This document shows positions 1 through 7,902 of a DNA stretch of 16,141 nucleotides, in pieces. Numbering within the stretch: position 1 is the stretch's first letter; the number at the start of each line of letters is the position of its first letter. The notes under the pieces are model-generated. The model made no database searches. It was not told the origin of the DNA and saw only the letters and a program-made list of their open reading frames with translations. Origin of the DNA: an uncultured Dorea sp. (GTDB lineage: Bacteria > Bacillota > Clostridia > Lachnospirales > Lachnospiraceae); NCBI RefSeq assembly GCF_934294775.1, contig NZ_CAKRAH010000059.1, forward strand, positions 1 to 16,141. The letters run 5' to 3'. The position numbers and the translations under genes are program-made.

Positions 1-27
1 TGCACAGGAGAGTGCCGGCAGGCTGGC

Positions 28-56
28 TGGACGGCGGTACTTTAGTATGATAAAAT
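28..56 (+). promoter_or_regulatory. Predicted hisA promoter (extended -10)
   Basis: A -35-like TGGACG (28-33), a 17-base spacer and a -10-like TAAAAT (51-56) preceded by TGA (48-50) form an extended -10 promoter. The same nine bases, TGATAAAAT, form the -10 region proposed for secA at 956-964. Transcription would begin near 63, giving a leader of about 60 bases. Positions 1-27 could be the tail of an upstream gene but cannot be assigned: all three plus frames reach a stop by about position 60. This is a motif call only. Confidence 0.5.
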
Positions 57-62
57 ACTAAA
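41..62. repeat. Perfect 8-bp inverted repeat over the hisA -10 (operator candidate)
   Basis: TTTAGTAT (41-48) and its exact reverse complement ATACTAAA (55-62) flank a 6-base spacer. The repeat sits across the proposed -10 element, where a bound repressor would block RNA polymerase. It is AT-rich and not followed by a T-run, so a protein-binding site is more likely than a terminator. The regulator is unknown. Confidence 0.45.
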
Positions 63-123
63 AATAAATAGAAATATTATAAAAGAGAATGTAAAAACAT
101 ACAGGATAAGGAGAACAGAGTAT

Positions 124-897
124 ATGAAATTCAGACCATGTATAGATATTCATAATGGACAGGTAAAACAGATTGTCGGCGGAAGTCTTCTGGATCAGGG
201 AGATCAGGCAGTGGAGAATTTTGCTGCAACACAGGAGGCGGATTATTTTGCAGATATGTATAAAAAAGACGGGCTGACCGGAGGACACGTGATTCTGCTG
301 AATCCGGCATCTTCCGAATATTATGCAAAGACAAAAGAACAGGCGTTAAAAGCATTGCGGGCATATCCGGAAGGACTGCAGATCGGCGGAGGAATCACGG
401 CTGAGAATGCAGCAGAGTATATTGCAGCAGGTGCAAGTCATGTGATCGTGACTTCCTATGTGTTTAAAAATGGAGAAATCCAGTGGGAGAATCTTGAAAA
501 TCTCTGTGCAGCCGTCGGAAAAGAGCATGTGGTTCTGGATCTGAGCTGTAGAAAAAAAGATGACAAATATTATATCGTAACGGACCGCTGGCAGACATTT
601 ACGAATGTTGTATTAGATGAAGCAATTCTGGAAAAATTATCGGGATACTGTGATGAATTCCTGGTTCACGGGGTAGATGTAGAAGGAAAAGCATCGGGAA
701 TTGAAAGTGAACTGATTGAAATATTAAGTAAAGAAACGAAGATCCCGGTTACATATGCAGGCGGTATCAGCTCGCTGGAAGACCTTGAAAAAATCCGCGA
801 AATCGGAAAAGGAAAGATTGATTTTACGATTGGAAGTGCTCTGGATATCTTCGGAGGAAAGATCCCGTATCAGACAATCCGGAATTACCGGTTCTAA
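124..897 (+). CDS. hisA: Phosphoribosylformimino-AICAR ribotide isomerase, eukaryote-like HisA type
   Basis: This enzyme catalyses the fourth step of histidine synthesis, an Amadori isomerisation of ProFAR to PRFAR on a (beta/alpha)8 barrel. The 257-residue protein starts FRPCIDIHNGQVKQIVGG, and recalled yeast HIS6 has the closely similar CIDLHNGEVKQIVGG. Other shared blocks are LQIGGGI (85-91), VIVTS (107-111), VVLDLSCRK (136-144), HGVDVEG (182-188), YAGG (211-214) and GSALDIFGG (237-245). Asp8 and Asp139 are the likely catalytic acid/base pair by position in the barrel. The ATG has AAGGAG at 108-113, ten bases upstream. No other histidine gene follows, since the next gene is secA. The assignment to the HIS6-like branch rather than ordinary bacterial HisA is from memory of family sequences. 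HisF is the main alternative, and the HIS6-specific motifs argue against it. Confidence 0.9.
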   Translation: MKFRPCIDIHNGQVKQIVGGSLLDQGDQAVENFAATQEADYFADMYKKDGLTGGHVILLNPASSEYYAKTKEQALKALRAYPEGLQIGGGITAENAAEYIAAGASHVIVTSYVFKNGEIQWENLENLCAAVGKEHVVLDLSCRKKDDKYYIVTDRWQTFTNVVLDEAILEKLSGYCDEFLVHGVDVEGKASGIESELIEILSKETKIPVTYAGGISSLEDLEKIREIGKGKIDFTIGSALDIFGGKIPYQTIRNYRF

Positions 898-913
898 ACA
901 GGTGGTTAATAAT

Positions 914-923
914 GTGTTAACAC
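914..923. repeat. GTGTTAACAC palindrome upstream of the secA promoter
   Basis: This is a perfect 10-bp palindrome (GTGTT/AACAC) centred about 20 bases upstream of the proposed secA -35. Flanking AT bases extend it imperfectly on both sides. It could be an operator or activator site, but a 10-bp palindrome can also occur by chance. No T-run follows, so it is not a hisA terminator. Confidence 0.3.
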
Positions 924-935
924 TTTATAAATCGG

Positions 936-964
936 TTGAATTGAAGTTTGGATAGTGATAAAAT
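936..964 (+). promoter_or_regulatory. Predicted secA promoter
   Basis: TTGAAT (936-941) and TAAAAT (959-964) are separated by exactly 17 bases, and TGA (956-958) before the -10 gives an extended -10 element. The predicted start, near 971, lies about 50 bases before the secA ATG. It may drive the whole secA-prfB-hom-lysC series, because I see no strong terminator or better promoter inside that series. Confidence 0.6.
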
Positions 965-1019
965 GGGGAATAGAGTGGTCGTATTGCGTCCATAATCAGT
1001 AATAAGGAGCACATAGCGA

Positions 1020-3584
1020 ATGAATATTATACAGAAAATATTTGGAACTCATAGCCAAAATGAGTTGAAACGAGTTTACCCGATCGCCGATGCAGTTCTT
1101 GCAATGGATGAGGAGATGCAGAAGCTGTCTGATGAGGAACTCAAAGGAAAGACAAAAGAATTCAAGGAACGTCTGGAAAAAGGCGAAACTTTAGATGATA
1201 TTCTCCCAGAAGCATATGCGGTAGTAAGAGAAGCTGCAAGCCGTGTACTGGGAATGAAACATTACCGCGTACAGATCATCGGTGGTATTATCCTGCATCA
1301 GGGACGTATCGCTGAGATGAAGACTGGTGAAGGTAAGACCCTGGTAGCGACACTTCCTTCCTATCTGAATGCCCTGGATGGAAAAGGGGTACATGTTGTA
1401 ACAGTCAATGATTATCTGGCAAAGCGTGATGCTGAGTGGATGGGGCAGGTACATGAATTCCTGGGACTGACTGTCGGCGTTGTACTGAACAGCATGGATA
1501 ATGATGAAAGACGTGCAGCATATGACTGTGATATCACTTATGTAACCAATAACGAACTGGGATTTGATTATCTGAGAGATAACATGGTTATTTATAAAGA
1601 ACAGCTGGTACAGCGTGGTCTGAACTATGCGCTGATCGATGAGGTTGACTCTGTACTGATCGATGAGGCGAGAACCCCTCTGATCATTTCCGGACAGAGT
1701 GATAAGTCTACAAAGCTTTATGAAGCATGCGATATCCTGGCGCGCCAGTTAGAGCGTGGTGAAGCCAGTGGCGAATTTACCAAGATGAATGCCATCATGG
1801 GTGAAGACATCGAAGAGACCGGAGATTTCATCGTTAATGAGAAGGAAAAGAATATCAACCTTACAGAAGACGGTGTTAAAAAAGTTGAAAAATTCTTCCA
1901 TATCGAGAACCTGGCGGATTCAGAGAACCTGGAGATCCAGCATAACATTATCCTGGCACTGCGTGCACATAACCTGATGTTCCGTGACAAAGATTATGTA
2001 GTAAAAGATGATGAAGTACTGATCGTTGATGAATTTACCGGACGTATCATGCCGGGACGCCGTTACTCCGATGGTCTGCATCAGGCAATCGAAGCAAAAG
2101 AACATGTAAAAGTTAAGAGAGAAAGCAAGACTCTTGCAACGATTACATTCCAGAACTTATTTAATAAATATACAAAGAAATCCGGTATGACAGGTACTGC
2201 CCTGACAGAAGAAAAAGAGTTCCGTGAGATTTACGGTATGGACGTTATCGAAATTCCTACCAATGTTCCGGTTATCCGTAAAGACCTGGAAGACGCAGTA
2301 TACAAAACACAGAAAGAAAAATTCAGAGCCGTATGTGATGCAATCGAAGAAGCACATGCAAAGCATCAGCCGGTACTGGTTGGTACAATTACAATTGATA
2401 ATTCAGAGCTGTTAAGCGGTATGTTAAAGCGCCGTGGAATCAAACATAATGTATTGAATGCTAAATTCCACGAATTAGAGGCTGAGATTGTAGCCCAGGC
2501 AGGTGTGCATGATGCCGTTACGATCGCTACAAACATGGCCGGCCGTGGTACGGATATCAAGCTGGATGACGAGGCAAAAGCAGCCGGTGGACTTAAGATC
2601 ATCGGTACAGAACGCCATGAATCCAGACGTATCGATAACCAGCTGCGTGGACGTTCCGGACGTCAGGGAGACCCGGGAGAATCCAGATTCTACATTTCGC
2701 TGGAAGATGATCTGATGAGACTCTTTGGTTCAGAACGTCTGATGAGCGTATTCAGTGCCCTTGGTGTAGAAGACGGGGAACAGATTGAGCATAAGATGCT
2801 TTCCAGCGCAATTGAAAAAGCACAGGAGAAGATCGAAAGCAATAACTTTGGAATCCGTAAGAACCTGTTAGAATACGACCAGGTTATGAACGAACAAAGA
2901 GAGATCATTTACGAAGAAAGACGCCATGTACTGGATGGAGACAACATGCGTGATTCCATTTTCCATATGATGAATAACTATGTGGAAAATGTAGTAGATA
3001 TGGTGATCAATCCGGAACAGGATTATGATGAATGGAATCTGACAGAGTTAAATCTGACAATCCGCAACACAATTCCGATGGAAGTGATCACAGAAGAAGA
3101 TATCAAGAATATCAGCCAGAAAGAATTAAAACACATGCTCAAAGAGCGTGCAGCAAAGGTTTACGAAGCAAAAGAATCAGAGTTCCCGGAACCAGAGCAT
3201 ATGCGTGAGATCGAACGTGTCGTTCTTCTGAAAGTTATTGATGCAAAATGGATGGATCATATCGATGATATGGACCAGCTGCGTCAGGGAATCGGTCTTC
3301 AGGCTTATGGTCAGAGAGATCCGAAAGTAGAATACAAGATGATCGGTTATGAGATGTTTGATGAGATGACAAGAGCTATCGAAGAAGATACTGTACGTAC
3401 CATCCTGCATGTCAAACTGGAACAGAAGGTAGAAAGAGAGCAGGTTGCAAAAGTAACCGGAACCAATAAAGATGATACCGGGGTACGTGAACCAAAGAAA
3501 CGTGCAGAAAAGAAAGTATATCCGAATGATCCGTGCCCGTGCGGAAGCGGTAAAAAATACAAACAGTGCTGCGGACGTAAGTAG
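1020..3584 (+). CDS. secA: Preprotein translocase motor ATPase SecA
   Basis: SecA drives post-translational export of unfolded preproteins through SecYEG at the membrane. The 854-residue length is normal. Visible features in order are the Walker A motif TGEGKT (102-107), DEVD (207-210) followed by SVLIDEARTPLIISG, the preprotein-binding region, the second helicase-like domain with NMAGRGTDIKL (505-515) and QLRGRSGRQGDPG (541-553), the scaffold/wing domains, and a C-terminal zinc tail with Cys839, Cys841, Cys850 and Cys851 (pattern CxCx8CC) that in known SecA contacts SecB or lipid. AAGGAG at 1004-1009, ten bases before the ATG, supports the start. prfB follows after 49 bases, the same order as in Bacillus subtilis. 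The protein looks intact. Confidence 0.98.
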   Translation: MNIIQKIFGTHSQNELKRVYPIADAVLAMDEEMQKLSDEELKGKTKEFKERLEKGETLDDILPEAYAVVREAASRVLGMKHYRVQIIGGIILHQGRIAEMKTGEGKTLVATLPSYLNALDGKGVHVVTVNDYLAKRDAEWMGQVHEFLGLTVGVVLNSMDNDERRAAYDCDITYVTNNELGFDYLRDNMVIYKEQLVQRGLNYALIDEVDSVLIDEARTPLIISGQSDKSTKLYEACDILARQLERGEASGEFTKMNAIMGEDIEETGDFIVNEKEKNINLTEDGVKKVEKFFHIENLADSENLEIQHNIILALRAHNLMFRDKDYVVKDDEVLIVDEFTGRIMPGRRYSDGLHQAIEAKEHVKVKRESKTLATITFQNLFNKYTKKSGMTGTALTEEKEFREIYGMDVIEIPTNVPVIRKDLEDAVYKTQKEKFRAVCDAIEEAHAKHQPVLVGTITIDNSELLSGMLKRRGIKHNVLNAKFHELEAEIVAQAGVHDAVTIATNMAGRGTDIKLDDEAKAAGGLKIIGTERHESRRIDNQLRGRSGRQGDPGESRFYISLEDDLMRLFGSERLMSVFSALGVEDGEQIEHKMLSSAIEKAQEKIESNNFGIRKNLLEYDQVMNEQREIIYEERRHVLDGDNMRDSIFHMMNNYVENVVDMVINPEQDYDEWNLTELNLTIRNTIPMEVITEEDIKNISQKELKHMLKERAAKVYEAKESEFPEPEHMREIERVVLLKVIDAKWMDHIDDMDQLRQGIGLQAYGQRDPKVEYKMIGYEMFDEMTRAIEEDTVRTILHVKLEQKVEREQVAKVTGTNKDDTGVREPKKRAEKKVYPNDPCPCGSGKKYKQCCGRK

Positions 3585-3633
3585 GGCTGTACCGGCAAAT
3601 AAGACATTAAAATAAGAAGAAAGAGGTGGAAAT

Positions 3634-4741
3634 GTGGTTGAGTTAGATCAGTTCAAAACGATAATGAACGCTTACGAAGAACCTCTTGCCGAAATGAGGG
3701 ATTCACTTTGACGTTGCAGGCAAAGAACGAAGAATCGAAGAACTGGAACGTAAAATAGAAGAACCTGGATTCTGGGACAATCCGGAAGAATCACAGGAAC
3801 TGATGAAAGAACTGAAAAATCTGAAAGAACAGGTAGATACGATACATGGTCTCTATCATTCTTATGAAGATATCAATCTTCTGATCGAGATGGGATATGA
3901 AGATGAAGATCCGGGGATGGTAAAAGAGCTGGAAGAGGAAATTCATGCATTTGAAGAAGTGTTTGAAAAACTCAAGATCCAGACTCTTTTATCCGGAGAG
4001 TATGATTCCTGCAATGCGATCATGACGATTCATGCGGGAGCTGGAGGAACTGAATCCTGTGACTGGGCAGGTATGCTGTACCGTATGTACAGCCGCTGGG
4101 CAGAAAAAAAGGGATTTACCTTACAGGTGCTGGATTTTCTGGACGGGGATATTGCCGGAATCAAAGCAGTTACATTTGAAGTAAATGGTGAAAATGCTTA
4201 TGGATACCTGAAGTCTGAAAAAGGTGTACACAGACTGGTACGTATTTCACCGTTTAATTCAGCAGGAAAGCGTCAGACATCGTTTGCTTCCTGTGATGTA
4301 CTGCCGGATCTGAAAGATGATATCGATATAGAGATCGCAGACGATGATCTGAAGATCGACACATACCGTGCAAGTGGTGCCGGTGGACAGCATGTCAATA
4401 AGACATCATCGGCGATCCGTATTACGCATCTGCCGACCGGAATTGTGGTACAGTGCCAGAATGAACGGTCGCAGCATCACAATAAAGAAAAAGCGATGCA
4501 GATGTTAAAAGCAAAACTGCAGCTTATGAAAGAACAGGAACAGGCAGATAAAGTGTCTGATATCCGAGGTGAAGTTAAGGACATCGGATTTGGAAATCAG
4601 ATCAGATCCTATGTTATGCAGCCATATACACTGGTGAAAGATCACCGTACGAATGAGGAAAACAGTAATGTGAATGCCGTGATGGATGGAGATATCGATG
4701 GATTCATCAATGCATATCTGAAAAAGATAGCAAACGGCTAG
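3634..4741 (+). CDS. prfB: Peptide chain release factor 2 (RF2), made by programmed +1 frameshift
   Basis: RF2 recognises UGA and UAA codons and triggers hydrolysis of peptidyl-tRNA in the ribosome. Translation starts at GTG 3634 (MVELDQFKTIMNAYEEPL...), with GAGGTG at 3623-3628, and meets an in-frame TGA at 3709-3711 after 25 codons. Skipping T3709 continues in the +1 frame from GAC at 3710 to the TAG at 4739-4741, giving 368 residues. With that numbering the UGA-reading SPF tripeptide falls at 205-207 and the catalytic GGQ at 250-252, the same positions as in E. coli RF2. The RF2 identity is therefore firm. The overlapping ATG at 3632 is out of frame and stops after four codons. hom begins 18 bases downstream, suggesting co-transcription. 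Confidence 0.97.
3694..3712 (+). promoter_or_regulatory. prfB autoregulatory +1 frameshift site
   Basis: An internal Shine-Dalgarno-like GAGGG (3696-3700) precedes the slippery CTT codon (3706-3708), the UGA stop (3709-3711) and a C at 3712. CUU-UGA-C is the standard RF2 recoding context. When RF2 is scarce the ribosome pauses at UGA and slips +1, so RF2 limits its own synthesis. The gap from GAGG to CTT is six bases, slightly longer than I recall for E. coli. Confidence 0.95.
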
Positions 4742-4759
4742 ACGAAAGGGAGGGAATAT

Positions 4760-5983
4760 ATGATCAATATAGCAGTAATGGGTTACGGAACCGTTGGTTC
4801 CGGGGTTGTAGAGGTTATTAATACCAATGGAGCCCGTATCAATCAGCGGATCGGTGACGAGCTGAATGTCAAATATGTACTGGATATGAAGGATTTTCCT
4901 GGAGATCCGGTACAGGAAAAGATCGTGCATGATTTTGAGACGATTGTTTCTGATGATGATGTACAGATTGTGGTAGAAGTAATGGGCGGAATTGAGCCGG
5001 CCTATACATTTGTAAAAAGATGTCTGCAGGCAGGAAAAAGCGTAGCTACTTCGAACAAGGCACTTGTGGCAAAACACGGTGCAGAGCTTCTGTCTATCGC
5101 AGCGGAGCACAATATCAACTTCTTATTTGAAGCAAGTGTAGGCGGCGGTATCCCGATCATCCGTCCACTGAATTCTTCACTGACAGCTGATGAGATTGAA
5201 GAAATCACAGGAATCCTGAACGGTACAACGAACTATATGCTTTCTAAAATGTTCTATGAAGGGGCAGATTACGATACTGTATTAAAAGAAGCGCAGGCGA
5301 ATGGATATGCAGAACGTAATCCGGAAGCTGACGTAGAAGGTTTTGATGCGTGCCGTAAGATTGCAATCCTTTCTTCTCTGATTTCTGGCCAGCAGGTGGA
5401 TTTTGAAGATATCTATTGTGAAGGAATTACAGAGATCACAGTAGAAGATATGAAATATGCAAAAGCGCTCGGAACAACGATCAAACTTCTGGCATCCAGC
5501 AGACGTTATGCAGGTAACAGACTGCATGCGATTGTTGCACCATGTATGTTATATCCGGAACATCCGCTTTATAATGTAAATGATGTCTTCAATGCAATTT
5601 TTGTACATGGTAATGTGCTTGGGGATGCGATGTTCTATGGAAGCGGTGCCGGAAAACTTCCGACGGCCAGTGCTGTAGTAGCAGATGTTGTGGATGAAGC
5701 AAAACATCTGAACCGCAATATCATGACGATGTGGAAAGAAGAAAAACTCAAGCTGGAAGACAAGGCAGATTCCAAGAGAAGATTCTTTGTCAGAATTAAG
5801 GGAGACGAACAGGAACTGGTTCCACAGCTGAAAGATTCATTTGGAGAGATTGAGGTTGTAAAAGTTCCAGAACTGGAAGGTGAATTCGGATTTGTAACCC
5901 CTGTCATGATGGAAGGGGATTATGAGACCAGATCAAAACTTTACAAAGAGCAGATTGTACATATGATTCGTATTCAGGATTAA
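4760..5983 (+). CDS. hom: Homoserine dehydrogenase
   Basis: The enzyme reduces aspartate semialdehyde to homoserine with NAD(P)H, the branch point toward threonine and methionine. The protein is 407 residues. It shows the N-terminal Rossmann motif GYGTVGSG (9-15 region), SNKALVA (98-104, with Lys100), EASVGGGIPI (124-133), the substrate-site motif GILNGTTNYM (151-160), and GFDACRK (194-200), whose Asp196 and Lys200 match the catalytic Asp/Lys pair of the family. About 70 C-terminal residues beyond the catalytic core look like a short ACT-type domain, implying feedback control, probably by threonine. GGGAGGG at 4748-4754 lies five bases before the ATG. lysC follows after 26 bases, so the first and third steps of the aspartate pathway are paired. 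Confidence 0.95.
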   Translation: MINIAVMGYGTVGSGVVEVINTNGARINQRIGDELNVKYVLDMKDFPGDPVQEKIVHDFETIVSDDDVQIVVEVMGGIEPAYTFVKRCLQAGKSVATSNKALVAKHGAELLSIAAEHNINFLFEASVGGGIPIIRPLNSSLTADEIEEITGILNGTTNYMLSKMFYEGADYDTVLKEAQANGYAERNPEADVEGFDACRKIAILSSLISGQQVDFEDIYCEGITEITVEDMKYAKALGTTIKLLASSRRYAGNRLHAIVAPCMLYPEHPLYNVNDVFNAIFVHGNVLGDAMFYGSGAGKLPTASAVVADVVDEAKHLNRNIMTMWKEEKLKLEDKADSKRRFFVRIKGDEQELVPQLKDSFGEIEVVKVPELEGEFGFVTPVMMEGDYETRSKLYKEQIVHMIRIQD

Positions 5984-6009
5984 TAAACTGGTCTGTCACA
6001 GGAGGAAAC

Positions 6010-7218
6010 ATGTTAATAGTAAAAAAATTTGGCGGAAGCTCGGTAGCCAATAAAGAAAGAATCTTCAATGTAGCAAAACGCTGTATTGAAGACTATAAAG
6101 CCGGACATGATGTAGTCGTAGTACTTTCGGCTATGGGAGATACAACAGATGATCTGATCGCACTTGCAAATACGATCAATCCACAGGCTAAGAAAAGAGA
6201 ACTGGATATGCTGCTTACAACAGGTGAGCAGGTATCGGTATCACTGATGGCCATGGCAATGCAGGCACTGGATGTGCCGGCCGTGTCTTTGAACGCATTC
6301 CAGGTTATGATGCACTCTACATCACGCTATGGTAATGCAAGATTCAAAAGAGTTGATACAGAGAGAATCATGCATGAACTGGATTCCAGAAAGATCGTAA
6401 TCGTAACAGGATTCCAGGGCGTGAATAAGTATGATGATATTACGACACTGGGACGTGGGGGATCAGATACAACAGCAGTTGCGCTGGCAGCAGTACTTCA
6501 TGCTGATAAATGTGAGATTTATACAGATGTAGACGGTGTGTATACAGCAGATCCAAGAGTTGTAAAGACTGCAAAGAAGCTGGATGCAGTTACTTATGAT
6601 GAGATGCTGGAACTGGCAAGTCTTGGGGCAAAAGTTCTTCACAACCGTTCTGTAGAGATGGCAAAAAAATATAATGTAGAATTAGTTGTGCGGTCAAGCT
6701 TGAACCGTTCAGAAGGTACCGTAGTCAAGGAGGGGTCAAACATGGAAAAATTACTGGTTACAGGTGTGGCTGCAGATAAAGATACAGTCAGAATCTCTGT
6801 ACTTGGAGTAGAGGATACACCGGGAAAAGCTTTTGCTGTATTCAATACACTGGCAGCAAATAATATTAACGTAGATATTATTCTTCAGTCAGTAGGAAGA
6901 GATGGAACAAAGGATATTTCCTTTACGGTTGCTTCTGATGATCTGGAACATGCACTGGAAGTGTTGAATGAAAATAAAGAAAGACTGACGATCAAAGAGA
7001 TTACATGGAACGAAAAGGTTGCAAAACTGTCGATCGTTGGAGCTGGAATGATGAGTAACCCTGGTGTTGCTGCAAAGATGTTCGAATCTTTATATAATTC
7101 CAGAGTCAATATCAATATGATTTCAACATCTGAGATCCGTATCACAGTGCTGGTACCGGAAGATGATATTGAAAAAGCGATGAATGCGGTTCATGATGGA
7201 TTTGCGTTAGGAGCTTAA
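6010..7218 (+). CDS. lysC: Aspartate kinase, alpha subunit
   Basis: This enzyme phosphorylates aspartate with ATP, the first step toward lysine, threonine and methionine. The 402-residue monofunctional protein has KFGGSSV (6-12), a catalytic domain to about 240 with YGNAR (107-111) and TLGRGGSDTTA (146-156), YTDVDGVYTADPR (171-183), and two C-terminal ACT domains (about 250-402). The ACT domains are where lysine and/or threonine bind in this family. AGGAGG at 6000-6005 is four bases before the ATG. The arrangement resembles B. subtilis LysC, including an internal start for the ACT region (separate entry). Which amino acid inhibits it cannot be read from the sequence. It converges on the minus-strand regulator with only eight bases between stops and no obvious terminator. 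Confidence 0.96.
   Translation: MLIVKKFGGSSVANKERIFNVAKRCIEDYKAGHDVVVVLSAMGDTTDDLIALANTINPQAKKRELDMLLTTGEQVSVSLMAMAMQALDVPAVSLNAFQVMMHSTSRYGNARFKRVDTERIMHELDSRKIVIVTGFQGVNKYDDITTLGRGGSDTTAVALAAVLHADKCEIYTDVDGVYTADPRVVKTAKKLDAVTYDEMLELASLGAKVLHNRSVEMAKKYNVELVVRSSLNRSEGTVVKEGSNMEKLLVTGVAADKDTVRISVLGVEDTPGKAFAVFNTLAANNINVDIILQSVGRDGTKDISFTVASDDLEHALEVLNENKERLTIKEITWNEKVAKLSIVGAGMMSNPGVAAKMFESLYNSRVNINMISTSEIRITVLVPEDDIEKAMNAVHDGFALGA
6742..7218 (+). CDS. Probable aspartate kinase beta subunit from an internal in-frame lysC start
   Basis: Inside lysC, AAGGAGG (6727-6733) stands eight bases before ATG 6742, which is in frame and encodes Met245 of the long protein. Translation from it gives 158 residues covering only the two ACT domains. 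B. subtilis aspartokinase II is known to be made as an alpha/beta pair in which beta (about 163 residues) comes from an internal start at nearly the same place. Position, frame, spacing and product length all agree, so a separate regulatory subunit is likely here. Expression itself is inferred. Confidence 0.75.
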   Translation: MEKLLVTGVAADKDTVRISVLGVEDTPGKAFAVFNTLAANNINVDIILQSVGRDGTKDISFTVASDDLEHALEVLNENKERLTIKEITWNEKVAKLSIVGAGMMSNPGVAAKMFESLYNSRVNINMISTSEIRITVLVPEDDIEKAMNAVHDGFALGA

Positions 7219-7226
7219 GAAGTGAA

Positions 7227-7706
7227 TTAACGGCGGGAACTGTTATTAAGAAAACCGGTGACGATCTGTCTTGTCTCCGGAGAAGTAGAACGGAGTGTAA
7301 GAACCGTATCTAATTCTTCGGAAGAAAGATAGATATAGTTGCCGGTATTTTTTTCGATTCCTTTAGCATGAGAAGCAAGGAAAGTATCCGTACTTATAGA
7401 AGATTCTGTTAAAGTGCCGGTCTGGGCATGAAGATATGGAGTGGGTGTTTCGTGGATAGCAGAAGAGAAAGAAGAGGAATCCAGGAGAGCTTCGTCTTCC
7501 AGATCATGGAGAATCAGCTGGTCCAGGGAAATATGAAAATGAGCAGCCAGAATAACCAGATTTTCAATATCTGGTGTCCGGCTGCTGTTTTCATAATTAC
7601 AATATGCCTGTCTGGAGATACTCAGCATATTTGCGAGATCTTCCTGATTGAGATGATTTTTCTTCCTGAGAAAGCGTAAATTTCTGGCCAGCTGTAAATT
7701 TGCCAT
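7227..7706 (-). CDS. XRE-family helix-turn-helix regulator, small
   Basis: The predicted protein is 159 residues. Residues 4-65 form an XRE/Cro-type DNA-binding domain: LARNLRFLRKKNHLNQEDLANML, then SISRQAYCNYENSSRTP and DIENLVILAAHFHISLDQLI. The rest is a Ser/Thr-rich stretch (about 75-120) and a short C-terminal piece with no domain I recognise and no membrane segment. The start is set by GGAGGTT on the minus strand (plus 7711-7717) before ATG at 7706; a longer reading from 7721 would pass through that ribosome binding site. It has its own extended -10 promoter and lies tail-to-tail with lysC. The target is unknown. Autoregulation is possible. Confidence 0.8.
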   Translation of the reverse strand: MANLQLARNLRFLRKKNHLNQEDLANMLSISRQAYCNYENSSRTPDIENLVILAAHFHISLDQLILHDLEDEALLDSSSFSSAIHETPTPYLHAQTGTLTESSISTDTFLASHAKGIEKNTGNYIYLSSEELDTVLTLRSTSPETRQIVTGFLNNSSRR

Positions 7707-7738
7707 ATCTAACCTCCGCATGTGTCATGTATTTGATT

Positions 7739-7747
7739 AGTATAGCA
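7739..7747 (-). promoter_or_regulatory. Extended -10 promoter for the XRE regulator
   Basis: Read on the minus strand, TGCTATACT is an extended -10 element (TGC + TATACT) about 32 bases before the ATG at 7706. No good -35 is visible at 16-18 bases upstream, which is common for extended -10 promoters. The terminator at 7797-7821 isolates this promoter from the upstream CYTH gene. Confidence 0.45.
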
Positions 7748-7796
7748 ATATGCCCGTGAAATAGATATGATATGCGTCGATAAGTAACATAATAAT

Positions 7797-7821
7797 AAAA
7801 AGCAACAAAGTGTTGCTTTTT
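7797..7821 (-). terminator. Symmetric intrinsic terminator after the CYTH gene
   Basis: AAAAAGCAACA (7797-7807) and TGTTGCTTTTT (7811-7821) are perfect complements across a 3-base loop. The hairpin has an A-tract on one side and a T-tract on the other, so it could stop transcription in either direction. It lies about 80 bases beyond the stop of the minus-strand CYTH gene and before the promoter of the next minus-strand gene. Confidence 0.85.
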
Positions 7822-7902
7822 GATATCTAAGCATGAAAGATAAGTGTTACTGTTCACTGGCGGTTCCCTGCGGAGGCCCGGGCAAGTGGCAAGCTTTCTA
7901 TA

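Noticed and set aside
3803..4741. prfB starting at ATG 3803 (312 residues)
   Set aside because: This would lose the conserved N-terminal domain. The upstream GTG start with the CTT-TGA-C shift restores full-length RF2 with SPF and GGQ at the expected residues.
4505..5110. 201-codon minus-strand ORF across the prfB/hom junction
   Set aside because: It lies wholly opposite two well-supported genes, and its Cys/His/Ile/Tyr-rich composition is typical of an antisense shadow.
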